Source of the DNA: Actinospica durhamensis
Lineage (GTDB): Bacteria; Actinomycetota; Actinomycetes; Streptomycetales; Catenulisporaceae
Length of the DNA: 64,000 nt
Assembly (NCBI RefSeq): GCF_018139695.1
Contig: NZ_JAGSOG010000005.1
Span: 22,183-86,182 of the forward strand
Direction of reading: 5' to 3'
Part shown: positions 40,856 to 49,687 of the stretch, in pieces
How positions within the stretch are numbered: the stretch's first letter is position 1
Layout of the letters: each line of letters opens with the position of its first letter
Translations under genes and position numbers: made by a program
Notes under the pieces: generated by a model
What the model was told of the DNA's origin: nothing
Databases searched by the model: none
Seen by the model: the letters and a program-made list of their open reading frames with translations, nothing else

Positions 40856-40969
40856 CGCGTCGGCGGCGGGGCGACCCGACTGATCAGGGGCCACCTGCGC
40901 AACCGCCCGTCCGGCCGCGATGTCTGAAACCCGCTAGAGCTTGCGCTCCGAGGGGCGCATGATGGAGGT

Positions 40970-42451
40970 ATGACTTCCACGGCGGCGTTGACGGACGAGC
41001 ACCGGTATCAGGCGGTGCGGGGGCGTGATCCGCGGTTCGACGGGGTGTTCTTCACGGCTGTGACCAGCACCGGGATCTACTGCCGGCCGAGTTGTCCGGC
41101 GACCACGCCGAAGCGGGAGAACGTGCGATTCTACGCTTCCTCGGCGGCGGCGCAGGGGGCCGGGTTCCGGGCCTGTCGGCGGTGTCGGCCGGATGCGGTG
41201 CCGGGGTCTTCGGAGTGGAACGCGCGGGCGGACGTGGTGGGGCGGGCGATGCGGCTGATCAACGACGGGGTGATCGACCGGGAAGGCGTGGGCGGGCTGG
41301 CCGCGCGGCTCGGGTACAGCGAGCGGCAGGTGCAGCGGCATCTGATCGCCTCGCTCGGCGCCGGGCCGCTCGCGCTGGCTCGGGCGCAGCGGGCGCACAC
41401 GGCCCGGGTGTTGCTGCAGACGACGTCGCTCACGGCGGCGGACGTCGCCTTCGCGGCCGGGTTCGCGAGTGTGCGGCAGTTCAACGACACGATCCGCGAG
41501 GTGTACGCGGCCACGCCCACCGCGCTGCGGGAGAGCATCTCCCGCGCGGCCACGCGTGCCGCGGCGGCTGACGCGAGCGCCGCGGGCGGTACCGGGGTGG
41601 CGCTGCGGTTGGCCTACCGCGAGCCGTACGCGCGCGGGCACGTGTTCGACTTCCTCGGCGCCCGTGCGATTCCCGGGATCGAGGAGATGGTCGGGCCGCC
41701 GGGTGCGCGGGTGTATCGGCGTACGCTGCGATTCGAGCACGGTCCTGGGATCGTCGAGGTGCACGAGCAGGTAACCGGCGGGGCCTGGCTGGAGTGCCGG
41801 CTGGACCTGGCCGACCTGCGCGGGTTCACCGCCGCGATCGGGCGGGTGCGGCGGCTGTTCGACCTCGACGCCGATCCGGTGGCGGTGGGCGAGAGCTTCG
41901 CCGCCGACCCGATCCTGGGGCCGCTCGCGCGCAAGAACCCGGGCCTGCGCTCGGTCGGCGCGGCGGAGCCGCAGGAGATGGCGATCCGGGCGGTGCTCGG
42001 GCAGCAGATCACGGTCGCCGCGGCCCGCACGCTCGGGGGCAAGCTCGTGGCCGCGCGCGGCGAGCCGTTGGCGCGCCCCGGCGGCGCACTGACGCACCTG
42101 TTCCCCACGGCCGCCGACCTCGCCGAGGCCGACTTCGCCGAACTCGGCATGCCCGGGTCCCGCAAGGAGACGCTGCGCACGGTCAGCCGGGCGCTGGCCG
42201 ACGGCAGCCTGCGGCTCGATCCGGGCGCCGACCGGGAGCAGGCGCAGCGGGAACTGCTGGCCCTGCGCGGCATCGGTCCGTGGACGGCGGGCTACCTGCG
42301 CATGCGGGCCCTGAGCGACCCGGACGTGCTGCTGCCCGGCGACGTGGTGATCAAGTCGGCGCTGCGCCGGGCCGGGCTCGGGCCCGAGGAGACGCAGCGC
42401 TGGCATCCCTGGGCCTCATACGCGATCCACTACCTCTGGAGTGACTCATGA
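40970..42451 (+). CDS. Ada-type N-terminus / AraC HTH / AlkA 3-methyladenine DNA glycosylase fusion
   Basis: A 493-residue fusion for alkylation damage. Residues 1-75 are an Ada methyl-acceptor zinc domain with Cys38, 42, 69 and 72, the same spacing as E. coli Ada, where Cys38 takes methyl from phosphotriesters. Residues about 85-185 are an AraC-type helix-turn-helix (LAARLGYSERQVQRHL). The rest is AlkA: an N-terminal domain, then helix-hairpin-helix LLALRGIGPWTAGYLRMRAL and catalytic Asp458 in LLPGDVVIKSAL. It thus senses damage, may regulate itself, and excises alkylated bases. GGAGG lies only one base before the ATG. It overlaps the next repair gene by ATGA. Confidence 0.93.
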   Translation: MTSTAALTDEHRYQAVRGRDPRFDGVFFTAVTSTGIYCRPSCPATTPKRENVRFYASSAAAQGAGFRACRRCRPDAVPGSSEWNARADVVGRAMRLINDGVIDREGVGGLAARLGYSERQVQRHLIASLGAGPLALARAQRAHTARVLLQTTSLTAADVAFAAGFASVRQFNDTIREVYAATPTALRESISRAATRAAAADASAAGGTGVALRLAYREPYARGHVFDFLGARAIPGIEEMVGPPGARVYRRTLRFEHGPGIVEVHEQVTGGAWLECRLDLADLRGFTAAIGRVRRLFDLDADPVAVGESFAADPILGPLARKNPGLRSVGAAEPQEMAIRAVLGQQITVAAARTLGGKLVAARGEPLARPGGALTHLFPTAADLAEADFAELGMPGSRKETLRTVSRALADGSLRLDPGADREQAQRELLALRGIGPWTAGYLRMRALSDPDVLLPGDVVIKSALRRAGLGPEETQRWHPWASYAIHYLWSDS

Positions 42452-42966
42452 ACAGCACGATCTACACCACGATGAACAGCCCCGTCGGCGAACTCGTCCT
42501 GGCGGGCGTGCGCGCGGACTCGGCGCCCGGCGGCGTCGCGCTCAGCAGCGTGAAGATGGAGAAGTGGAAGGGCGAGGTACGCATCGAACCGGGCTGGCGG
42601 TACGAGCCGGACGCGTTCGCGCACGCAGTGAGCCAACTCCAGGCGTACTTCGCGGGCGACCTCAAGGAGTTCGACCTCGCCTTCGCGACGCACGGCACGC
42701 CGTTCCAGGAGCGGGTGTGGGCCGCCCTGCGCGAGATCCCCTACGGCGCCACGACGACCTACGGCGCCATCACCGCGGAACTCGGCTACGAGCGGGTGCA
42801 GGCGCGCGCGGTGGGCAGCGCGGTCGGCTCGAACCCGCTCGGCATCGTCGTCCCCTGCCACCGCGTCCTCGGCGCCAAGGGCGCGCTGACCGGCTACGCG
42901 GGAGGGCTGGAGAACAAGGAGGCGTTGCTGGTGCTGGAGGGCGTGTTGCCGCAGTCACTGGTGTGA
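42448..42966 (+). CDS. ogt: Methylated-DNA--protein-cysteine methyltransferase
   Basis: A 172-residue O6-alkylguanine-DNA alkyltransferase that directly removes alkyl groups from guanine O6. The active site is IVVPCHRVLG with Cys137, preceded by TPFQERVWAALREIPYGATTTYG. It supplies the Ada C-terminal activity missing from the fusion protein just upstream, and the ATGA overlap shows they are translated together. Confidence 0.95.
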   Translation: MNSTIYTTMNSPVGELVLAGVRADSAPGGVALSSVKMEKWKGEVRIEPGWRYEPDAFAHAVSQLQAYFAGDLKEFDLAFATHGTPFQERVWAALREIPYGATTTYGAITAELGYERVQARAVGSAVGSNPLGIVVPCHRVLGAKGALTGYAGGLENKEALLVLEGVLPQSLV

Positions 42967-43033
42967 CGAATAGCCACGTACGTGACCGGAATGAGCTGGT
43001 GTGCCGCGGGCCGGTACCGGATAATCGCCGCTC

Positions 43034-43765
43034 ATGGGTGGGATATCGAAGAGCACGGTGCGCGTTCCGCGGTGGCTGAAGCGGATCGAGCGCGCGGAGT
43101 ACAGGCGGCAGCGGAGCTGGCTGAGCAAGCTGATCCGGGTGAAGCCGGCCGCCGATCTGGACGCGGCGCTGCGCGAGTCCGACCGGCGGCTGCGTTGGGA
43201 TGCGAGCTTCTTCGCGGTCACGGCGGCCGTCGAGCTGCTCAACGTCTGGCTCGACGGCCGTGGAGAGCAGGCGGGCCGGTGGTCTTCCTGCGCGAACATG
43301 CTGCCGTTCGTCTGGATCTTCTTCTCCGACGCGATCGGATCGACGGATCGCTGGCTCGGTGTCCTGATGCACCGCGCGAACAATCCGGGGGGAGTGGGGC
43401 CGGAGTGGGTGGCGCGGCAGGGCTCGATTCGACGGCGGCACCGGCTGGAGAAGATACCGCCGGCGGCGTCGATCGTGGTGATCGTCGCGACCATTCCGGT
43501 GACGCACGCGCTCTATCACCCGCACGCGGGGGACGTGAGCCGAATCCAGGTCGAGCTGTCCACCATCGCCGTGATGTTCTTGCTCGACGCCCTCTCCTTC
43601 GCGGTCGGCCTGCGGCGGGTGAACCGCCGGTGTTTCGCGACCGTGTGCACGGCCCTGTACGCGGCCGAGGCGGAACTGGCGGCTGGTCAGGCGCCGGGCG
43701 CGGGCGCCGGCGCGATCGAGGACGCGGAGCCCTCCGACGCGATCAGCTGGGTGACCACGGGCTGA
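43034..43765 (+). CDS. Hypothetical membrane protein
   Basis: A 243-residue protein with a basic amphipathic N-terminus (about 1-55, rich in Arg) and four likely membrane segments (about 57-74, 89-104, 143-162, 172-192). The tail is Ala/Gly-rich. I recognise no family. Third positions are G/C-rich, supporting coding. Its last 79 bases overlap the 3' end of the convergent RarD-like gene; both frames look genuine. Confidence 0.6.
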   Translation: MGGISKSTVRVPRWLKRIERAEYRRQRSWLSKLIRVKPAADLDAALRESDRRLRWDASFFAVTAAVELLNVWLDGRGEQAGRWSSCANMLPFVWIFFSDAIGSTDRWLGVLMHRANNPGGVGPEWVARQGSIRRRHRLEKIPPAASIVVIVATIPVTHALYHPHAGDVSRIQVELSTIAVMFLLDALSFAVGLRRVNRRCFATVCTALYAAEAELAAGQAPGAGAGAIEDAEPSDAISWVTTG

Positions 43766-44655
43766 GGCTCGGCCTGCGCGTTGCGGGCCGCCTGGCGCAG
43801 GCCGTCCCAGGTGAGCACGACCAGCGCCACCCACACGATGCCGAAGCCGATCCACTCGCTGCCCGGCACGGTCTCGTGCACCACGAACACGCCGCAGGCC
43901 AGCTGCAGGATCGGGGCGAGGAACTGGAGCAGGCCGACGGTGGACAGCGGCAGCCGGTTGGTGGCCCCGGCGAACAGCAGCAGCGGGACCAGGGTGACCA
44001 CGCCGGCGAGGGTCAGCAGCAGGGTGACGTGCCAGGCGGCGTGGCCGTACGCGGCGGTGCCCTCGGCCTGAACGAAGATCAGGTAGCCGAGGGCGGGCAG
44101 GAACTGGAACGCGGACTCGACCGCCATCGACTCCTGCGCGGGGACCTGGGCGAGCTTCTTGCACAGCCCGTAGCTGCCGAACGAGGCAGCGAGCACGAGC
44201 GCGATCCAGGGCAGGTGGCCGTAGGTGATGGCGAGTTCGACCACCGCCGCGGCGCCGATGCCGACGGCGAGCCACTGCACCGGGCGCAGCCGCTCCTTGA
44301 GGATCGCCACGCCGAAGACGATGGTGACCAGCGGGTTGAGGAAGTAGCCGAGCGAGGTCTCGATCACGTGCCCGGCGTTGACCGCCCAGATGTAGGTGCC
44401 CCAGTTCACCGTGATCAGGGCGGCGCCGACGCCCAGCAGGGCGATCTTGCGCGGTGAGCGGCGCAGCTCGGCGAACCAGGACCAGTGCTTGCGCACGAGC
44501 AGCAGCACCGCCACGGCCACCAGCGACCAGACCATCCGGCTGGCCAGGATCTCCAGCGCCCCGGCGGGCTTGAGCAGCGGCCAGTACAGCGGGAAGGCGC
44601 CCCACAGTCCGTAGGCGCCGATGCCGTATATCAGTCCACGCCGCTGTTCCGTCAC
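43687..44655 (-). CDS. rarD: RarD-like EamA-family (DMT superfamily) transporter
   Basis: A 322-residue permease with about ten helices made of two EamA repeats. The N-terminus RGLIYGIGAYGLWGAFPLYW is the RarD signature, and SLGYFLNPLVTIVFGVAILKERL is the conserved end of the first repeat. Substrate unknown; members of the superfamily export amino acids or other small metabolites. GTG 44655 has an AT-rich stretch with TACACT upstream that could be a -10 box. The C-terminal 30 residues overlap a convergent gene. Confidence 0.85.
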   Translation of the reverse strand: MTEQRRGLIYGIGAYGLWGAFPLYWPLLKPAGALEILASRMVWSLVAVAVLLLVRKHWSWFAELRRSPRKIALLGVGAALITVNWGTYIWAVNAGHVIETSLGYFLNPLVTIVFGVAILKERLRPVQWLAVGIGAAAVVELAITYGHLPWIALVLAASFGSYGLCKKLAQVPAQESMAVESAFQFLPALGYLIFVQAEGTAAYGHAAWHVTLLLTLAGVVTLVPLLLFAGATNRLPLSTVGLLQFLAPILQLACGVFVVHETVPGSEWIGFGIVWVALVVLTWDGLRQAARNAQAEPQPVVTQLIASEGSASSIAPAPAPGA

Positions 44656-44686
44656 AGGTGAGAGTGTAATTGGATTATTACCGCAC

Positions 44687-44789
44687 TGGTACTGCGGGTG
44701 GAGACGGGCGGAGGCACGCGGGGCGCTCTGGTACCAGGTCGGGCGCGGTGTGGTACCTCGAATCCCCGCGCGCTCCGATCCGGTGGTAC
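44687..44789. promoter_or_regulatory. Four helically phased TGGTAC repeats
   Basis: TGGTAC occurs at 44687, 44729, 44751 and 44784; three of the copies extend to TGGTACC. Spacings of 42, 22 and 33 bases are close to whole turns of DNA, so all would face the same side. The repeats lie in the 232-base region between the divergent rarD-like gene and the 44888 gene, upstream of both. A regulator with repeated or oligomeric binding is a plausible user; none is identified. Confidence 0.4.
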
Positions 44790-44887
44790 CGGCCCGGCGG
44801 CGACAGTGTTCCTGAAAGCAAGGTGTTCCCCGTCAGCACGATTCGCCACCGGCCGCACGATGCGGCCACAAGCTCCGGAGCGTAGAG

Positions 44888-45454
44888 ATGTCCTCTTCCG
44901 TGTCCCAGGCCCTGATCGTCAACGCGCTCGTGCTCGGCTCGGTGCTGGCCACCGACCTCGGCCCGGCCCGCAAGGTCGGCAGGGCCCGGATCCTGCGGCC
45001 GCTGATCGTGGCCGCGGTCATCGTCCCGCTCTTCGTCAAGGCCCCGGCCACCTCCGGCACGGGTCTGGTCCTGGAGATCGCCGGAGTGCTGCTCGGTGTG
45101 GTGTGCGGGCTCGCCGCCGCCGCGCTGATGCGGGTGCGCCGCTCACCGGAGACCGGCAAGCCGGTCTCCCGGGCCGGGTGGGGTTACGCGACGCTGTGGA
45201 CGACCGTGATCGGTGCCCGCGCCGCCTTCTCCTACGGCTGCCAGTACTGGTTCCCGACGCAGCTGCTGCACTTCGGCGAGGCGCACCGGCTCACCGTCGC
45301 GGCGCTGACCGACGCGCTGGTCTTCATGGCGATCGCGATGCTACTGGCCCGCACCCTCGGCCTGGCCGCCCGCGCCGCCCGGATCCCGGCTGAGACCGAG
45401 GCCGCGACCGACACCGCCGCCGAGGCTCCGGCCAAGGCCTCCAGCCTGGTCTGA
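44888..45454 (+). CDS. Small integral membrane protein (DUF1453/CcdC-like)
   Basis: A 188-residue protein with about five hydrophobic helices (residues 8-22, 36-50, 58-80, 99-118, 136-158) and an Ala/Glu-rich C-terminal tail. The size and topology resemble the DUF1453/CcdC group of uncertain function, but I am not certain of the family. It is followed by a perfect terminator hairpin, so it is transcribed alone from the region with TGGTAC repeats. Confidence 0.6.
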   Translation: MSSSVSQALIVNALVLGSVLATDLGPARKVGRARILRPLIVAAVIVPLFVKAPATSGTGLVLEIAGVLLGVVCGLAAAALMRVRRSPETGKPVSRAGWGYATLWTTVIGARAAFSYGCQYWFPTQLLHFGEAHRLTVAALTDALVFMAIAMLLARTLGLAARAARIPAETEAATDTAAEAPAKASSLV

Positions 45455-45470
45455 GTCCGCTTCACCCTCT

Positions 45471-45506
45471 CGTGTGTACCCCCGTCGGATGACGGGGGTA
45501 CACACG
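45471..45506 (+). terminator. Perfect terminator hairpin
   Basis: CGTGTGTACCCCCGTC (45471-45486) pairs with all 16 bases of its reverse complement at 45491-45506 around the loop GGAT, and TTT follows. It lies 17 bases after the preceding stop codon. Confidence 0.85.
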
Positions 45507-45538
45507 TTTGCGGGCCATTGCTCTAGGGTGTCCGGATT

Positions 45539-45856
45539 GTGAGTCATGTCAGCGTACTCAGTTCAGCGGCGGGTTCAGCGGCGGGTTCATGGGCCGGTTC
45601 CGTGGCCGGCTCGGTGGCCGTGGGCGCCCTGGCCGCCTTGGCCGGGGTCTACGCCGGGCCGCGGGTGCCGCGGCGAACGAACCTGGACTGGGCCATGGGC
45701 GCCGCGATCGTGGCCGCCGCGACCGCCGCGGGCTGGGGATTGCTGCACACCCGGCTGCTCGCCACGATGACCCCGTTCGTGCTGGTCACCTATCTCGCCG
45801 GGGAATGGCGAACGCGCCGGGCGGCGCATGGTGCCTCGCCCGACGCGTTCGACTGA
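45539..45856 (+). CDS. Small hypothetical membrane protein
   Basis: A 105-residue protein, Gly/Ala/Ser-rich at the start, with hydrophobic segments at about 8-40, 52-66 and 75-87, and a polar C-terminus. The strongly G/C third positions from about codon 20 onward support coding. Near-repeats of GCGGCGGGTTCA in the first 60 bases give an SAAGS pattern. The start is GTG 45539. No family recognised. It is convergent with the transporter gene. Confidence 0.55.
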   Translation: MSHVSVLSSAAGSAAGSWAGSVAGSVAVGALAALAGVYAGPRVPRRTNLDWAMGAAIVAAATAAGWGLLHTRLLATMTPFVLVTYLAGEWRTRRAAHGASPDAFD

Positions 45857-45913
45857 TCCGTCAGAGACCTGCGAGTGACTCGCGTCCGATCCGCGAGTAG
45901 CCCTCAGCCCTCC

Positions 45914-48367
45914 TCAGCCCTCCTCGTCGCCCTCGCGCGGGAGCAGGCGGTAGGACGGGTTGGTCATGGCCAGGTAGCCCTCGGTCTCGCCGACCATGCC
46001 CTCGACTCTTATCTTCGCCCCCGGCTCGATGCCCGGGATCGAGCGGCGGCCGAGGAAGACCAGCGTGATGCCGCCGGTCTCGTCGTAGAGCTCGGCCTCG
46101 AGCGCCGGGGAGCCGGAGACCGGGCCGACGTAGACCGAGCGGATCCGGCCCTCGAGGGTGGCCCGGTTGCGCCAGCGCACCTCGCGCACCGCGATCGGCG
46201 TGTGCGGGTCCTGGCCCTCGTCCTCCTGCTCGGGCAGGCACTCGGTGTCCAGCAGCATCTTCTTGGTGCGCCGGGCCGGGCGGGTCGGGCGCGGGCCGAC
46301 GCCCGGGCGGCCGGAGTCCGGGCCGGTCGGGGTGTCGTGGCCGGTGTCCATCTCCTCGATCGCCTCGACCACGTCGAAGGGCACGATCATGGCCGCCACG
46401 TGCGGCAGCCGGGAGACCGCGGAGGCGATCTTGTCGGCGGTACGGTCGTGCAGCAGCCGGCTGGTGATGGCGAACGCGCGCCGCGGCAGCATGATGGTGA
46501 CCTCGGTGTTCGACTCCTCGGCGGTGCGCGCGGCCAGTTCCGCCGCCGCGCGCCGCAGCCGGCGGTCCGGCACCTCGATCACCTCGAGCGGGACGTCCGC
46601 CGCGTTGGAGGCGTCCCAGCGCTTGCGCAGGTGCTCGGCGTGCTTGGAGTCGATCATCAGGTGCACGGCGCGCAGCTCCACCGGACGCAGCGAGCGCGCG
46701 TACCGCAGGGCCTTGACCACGGCCAGGTCGACCGAGTCCACCAGGACGAGCACGGTGTTGCGGGTGAGCGTCGGCACGGTGGCGCTGGCCGGGGCGCCGG
46801 CCAGGGCGGCGGCCTCCCTGCGGTAGCGCTCGTTCAGCTTGATCAGCGCGAACACGCCGATCGGGAAGATCACCACGACCAGCCAGGCGCCCTCGGTGAA
46901 CTTGAACACCGCGAAGATGAGCACGACCGCGGCGCTCAGGATGCAGGCCGTGCCGTTGATCACCAGCTTGATCGCGCGGTTCTTCTCGTTGCGCCGGGAG
47001 TGGTACCGGTACAGGCCGGCCGCGGCCATGGTGAAGCCGGTGAACACGCCGATGGCGTAGAGCGAGACCAGCCGGGTCAGGTCGCCGTCGGTCGCGATCA
47101 GCAGCAGCAGGGACAGGCCCGCGAGCACGATGATGCCGTTGGAGAAGGACAGCCGGTGGCCGCGGTGCAGGAACTGGCGCGGCAGGAACGAGTCCTCGGC
47201 CACGAACGAGGCCAGGAACGGGAAGCCGTTGAACGAGGTGTTGCCGCCGGTGTACAGGATCAGCGCGGTGGCCAGCTGCACGATGGTGAGCATCACGTTG
47301 CCGAACGCGTTGTGGCCCCAGATCAGGCTGGAGAGCTGGCCGATCACGGACGGGCTGCCGCTGCTGTAGGGCGTCGACTGGGTCTTCCAGGCCAGGATCG
47401 AGACGGAGAGCACCAGCAGGCCCAGCATCAGCGACATCCAGAACATGGACTTGCGCGCGTTGCTGCCGTTGGGCTTGCGGAAGACCGACACGCCGTTGGA
47501 GATCGCCTCGAGGCCGGTCAGCGAGGAACCGCCGTTGGCGAAGGCGCGCAGCAGACCGGAGATCGCGGCGAAGGTGAGGATCGCGTGGGTGCCCGCACCG
47601 GCGTCCAGCGAGTTGCCGAGGGCGCCGCCGTAGCGGGTGTCGTGGAAGTTGTTCGCCTGGGGCAGGTCGCCGATGATCAGCCGGATCAGGCCCGCGATGG
47701 CGGTCAGGCCGATCATCGTCACGTAGAAGTACATCGGGAACGCGAAGGCGCGGCCGGCCTCGCGGATGCCGCGCAGGTTGCCGTAGCACAGCAGGCAGAC
47801 CATGAACACGGAGATCCACAGGCTCCAGCCGGTGATGTCCACGTTGAAGGTCAGCGAGAGCCAGGAGGAGACGGCGATGGTGCCGGCCGAGATCTGCACG
47901 GCCACGGTCACGACGTAGTCGATCAGCAGCGCGACCGCGGCGACCTGGGCCACCTTCACGCCGAACTGCTCGCGCGCGACCACGTAGGAGCCGCCCGCCT
48001 TCGTGTACACGGAGACGACGTCGCGGTAACACAGCGTCAGGACGATCAGCAGGACCAGGATGACCGCGGTGATCGGCATGACCAGGGCGAAGCCGGCCAG
48101 GCCGAAGACCGGGATGAGCTGGGTGAGCATCTGCTCCGTGCCGTACGCGGAGGAGGAGATGCAGTCCGGCGCGAGCACGCCGAGGGCGACCGGGCGGGAG
48201 AGCTTCTCGCCGTAGAGCTGGTCGTTGACCAGGGGCTTGCCCAGGAACTTGCGTTTGACCCGATAGCCGAGGCTCTCGGGGATGTACACCGCCGTAGCGG
48301 ACAGCGCGGGCGGTTGCGCCTGGATGTCGGTGCCCGCGCCGGCCGCCCCCGTGGTCGAGGTGCTCAT
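45914..48367 (-). CDS. KimA-like APC transporter with cytosolic USP-like domain and C-terminal OB fold
   Basis: An 817-residue protein in three parts. Residues about 55-545 form a 12-helix APC permease related to the KimA (YdaO) potassium importer, with SSSAYGTEQMLT in the first helix and FANGGSSLTGLEAISNGV mid-way. Residues about 550-690 resemble the universal-stress-like cytosolic domain of KimA (NTVLVLVDSVDLAVVKAL). A Pro/Arg linker leads to a C-terminal OB-fold-like domain (about 725-812: RATLEGRIRSVYVG, LEAELYDETGGITLVFLG, IRVEGMVGETEG). As I recall, related actinobacteria encode a separate OB protein near a similar permease, so this is probably a fusion of the two. Amino-acid transport remains an alternative to potassium. 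Confidence 0.82.
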   Translation of the reverse strand: MSTSTTGAAGAGTDIQAQPPALSATAVYIPESLGYRVKRKFLGKPLVNDQLYGEKLSRPVALGVLAPDCISSSAYGTEQMLTQLIPVFGLAGFALVMPITAVILVLLIVLTLCYRDVVSVYTKAGGSYVVAREQFGVKVAQVAAVALLIDYVVTVAVQISAGTIAVSSWLSLTFNVDITGWSLWISVFMVCLLCYGNLRGIREAGRAFAFPMYFYVTMIGLTAIAGLIRLIIGDLPQANNFHDTRYGGALGNSLDAGAGTHAILTFAAISGLLRAFANGGSSLTGLEAISNGVSVFRKPNGSNARKSMFWMSLMLGLLVLSVSILAWKTQSTPYSSGSPSVIGQLSSLIWGHNAFGNVMLTIVQLATALILYTGGNTSFNGFPFLASFVAEDSFLPRQFLHRGHRLSFSNGIIVLAGLSLLLLIATDGDLTRLVSLYAIGVFTGFTMAAAGLYRYHSRRNEKNRAIKLVINGTACILSAAVVLIFAVFKFTEGAWLVVVIFPIGVFALIKLNERYRREAAALAGAPASATVPTLTRNTVLVLVDSVDLAVVKALRYARSLRPVELRAVHLMIDSKHAEHLRKRWDASNAADVPLEVIEVPDRRLRRAAAELAARTAEESNTEVTIMLPRRAFAITSRLLHDRTADKIASAVSRLPHVAAMIVPFDVVEAIEEMDTGHDTPTGPDSGRPGVGPRPTRPARRTKKMLLDTECLPEQEDEGQDPHTPIAVREVRWRNRATLEGRIRSVYVGPVSGSPALEAELYDETGGITLVFLGRRSIPGIEPGAKIRVEGMVGETEGYLAMTNPSYRLLPREGDEEG

Positions 48368-48639
48368 GGTTCCCGTTGCCTCTGCTCGCTCAATCCTGCC
48401 CTCGGGCCCCTAGCCCGCTTCGGTACCGGCGGGCAAGAGGTTTTGCCTCCTGTTCACGCCTTTGGCGACTTTCTCATGCCCATACCAAGGATCGTTCCTA
48501 CCACCCTGCTGGTCCGTTCATCCACTTGTGGGGTGAGGAGCGGGGTGAGAACTGTGCGAGAAGAATTGAGTTAGGCCGAAGGAGTTACCGGTCCGTGTCC
48601 TTTCCGGAATTCCTCCCTGGGGACACGGGCGGTGATTTC

Positions 48640-49683
48640 CTACTCTACGACGGCGCGTTCCGGCGCTCCGACGGTCCAGGTGTCCGCCCCGGCCAGCAAC
48701 GCGCCGAGGTCGGGTGCTTGCGAACCGTATCCGGAGGCTGCCAACTGCTGGTCCATCAGGTCGTCGTACGTGGGCCGCGACACACTGCGGAAAACGCCGA
48801 CCGGAGTGGGTGAGAGGGAGGCCGGATCCTGCAGCCGGGCGACCGCGAAGGCGTAGGACGGGTCCTGCAGGGTCGGGTCGTGCAGCACCGCCGGACGCTC
48901 GTCGGACGCGTCCACCGCGGCCAGTGTGCCGCGTGCGGCGTCCCAGACCACCTTGCGTTCGCCGAAGGCCAGCGGGGCGCCGGGCTCGAGCCGCAGCAGG
49001 TGGGCCTCGCGCTCGCCCGGGGCCTTGAGGTGCTCGAAGGCGTTGTCGTTGAAGATGTTGCAGTTCTGGTAGATCTCCACCAGGGCGGTGCCCTTGTGCT
49101 GCGCGGCCGCGGTGAGCACCGCGGTCAGGTGCTTGCGGTCGGAGTCGATGGTGCGCGCGACGAAGGTGGCCTCGGCCCCGAGCGCCACGGAGATCGGGTT
49201 GAACGGCGCGTCCAGCGAGCCGTACGGGGTCGACTTGGTGACCTTGCCCGGCTCCGAGGTGGGGGAGTACTGGCCCTTGGTCAGGCCGTAGATCCGGTTG
49301 TTGAACAGCAGGATCTTCAGGTTCACGTTGCGCCGCAGCGCGTGGATGAGGTGGTTGCCGCCGATCGAGAGCGCGTCGCCGTCACCGGTGACCACCCACA
49401 CCGACAGGTCGGTGCGGCTCGCGGCCAGCCCGGTGGCGATCGCCGGGGCCCGGCCGTGGATCGAGTGCATGCCGTAGGTGTTGAGGTAGTACGGGAAGCG
49501 GGAGGAGCAGCCGATGCCGGAGACGAACACGATCTTCTCGCGCTCCAGGCCAAGGCTCGGCAGGAAGCTCTGCACCGCGGCCAGCACCGCGTAGTCCCCG
49601 CAGCCGGGGCACCAGCGCACCTCCTGGTCGGACTTGAAGTCCTTGGCGACCGGCGCGCCGTTCTTGACGGTCACATCGAGCAT
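48640..49683 (-). CDS. korB: 2-oxoglutarate:ferredoxin oxidoreductase, beta subunit
   Basis: A 347-residue thiamine-diphosphate subunit. The TPP-binding region is VVTGDGDALSIGGNHLIHAL (GDGD at 100-103) and NNRIYGLTKGQYSP follows at 128-141. Cys25, Cys28, Cys59 and Cys208 (CPGC, GIGCS, YQNCN) are placed to bind one [4Fe-4S] cluster. With KorA it decarboxylates 2-oxoglutarate to succinyl-CoA and reduces ferredoxin. It starts four bases after korA ends. The 272 bases beyond its stop (48368-48639) hold the 5' region of the transporter gene and no other recognised feature. Confidence 0.95.
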   Translation of the reverse strand: MLDVTVKNGAPVAKDFKSDQEVRWCPGCGDYAVLAAVQSFLPSLGLEREKIVFVSGIGCSSRFPYYLNTYGMHSIHGRAPAIATGLAASRTDLSVWVVTGDGDALSIGGNHLIHALRRNVNLKILLFNNRIYGLTKGQYSPTSEPGKVTKSTPYGSLDAPFNPISVALGAEATFVARTIDSDRKHLTAVLTAAAQHKGTALVEIYQNCNIFNDNAFEHLKAPGEREAHLLRLEPGAPLAFGERKVVWDAARGTLAAVDASDERPAVLHDPTLQDPSYAFAVARLQDPASLSPTPVGVFRSVSRPTYDDLMDQQLAASGYGSQAPDLGALLAGADTWTVGAPERAVVE

Positions 49684-49687
49684 GGTT

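Noticed and set aside
40921..40969. Ada box upstream of the Ada/AlkA fusion
   Set aside because: A short TGCGC...GCGCA dyad is present, but nothing matches the known Ada box, and such GC dyads are common here.
45508..45900. Alternative plus-strand frame overlapping the small gene at 45539
   Set aside because: It starts inside the terminator and encodes an Arg-rich peptide; the 45539 frame has the better third-position composition.
48368..48600. Possible ydaO-type (c-di-AMP) riboswitch upstream of the KimA-like gene
   Set aside because: I looked for the conserved GGGUGAAU-like core and its pairing stems on the minus strand and did not find a convincing match. A covariance-model search would decide.
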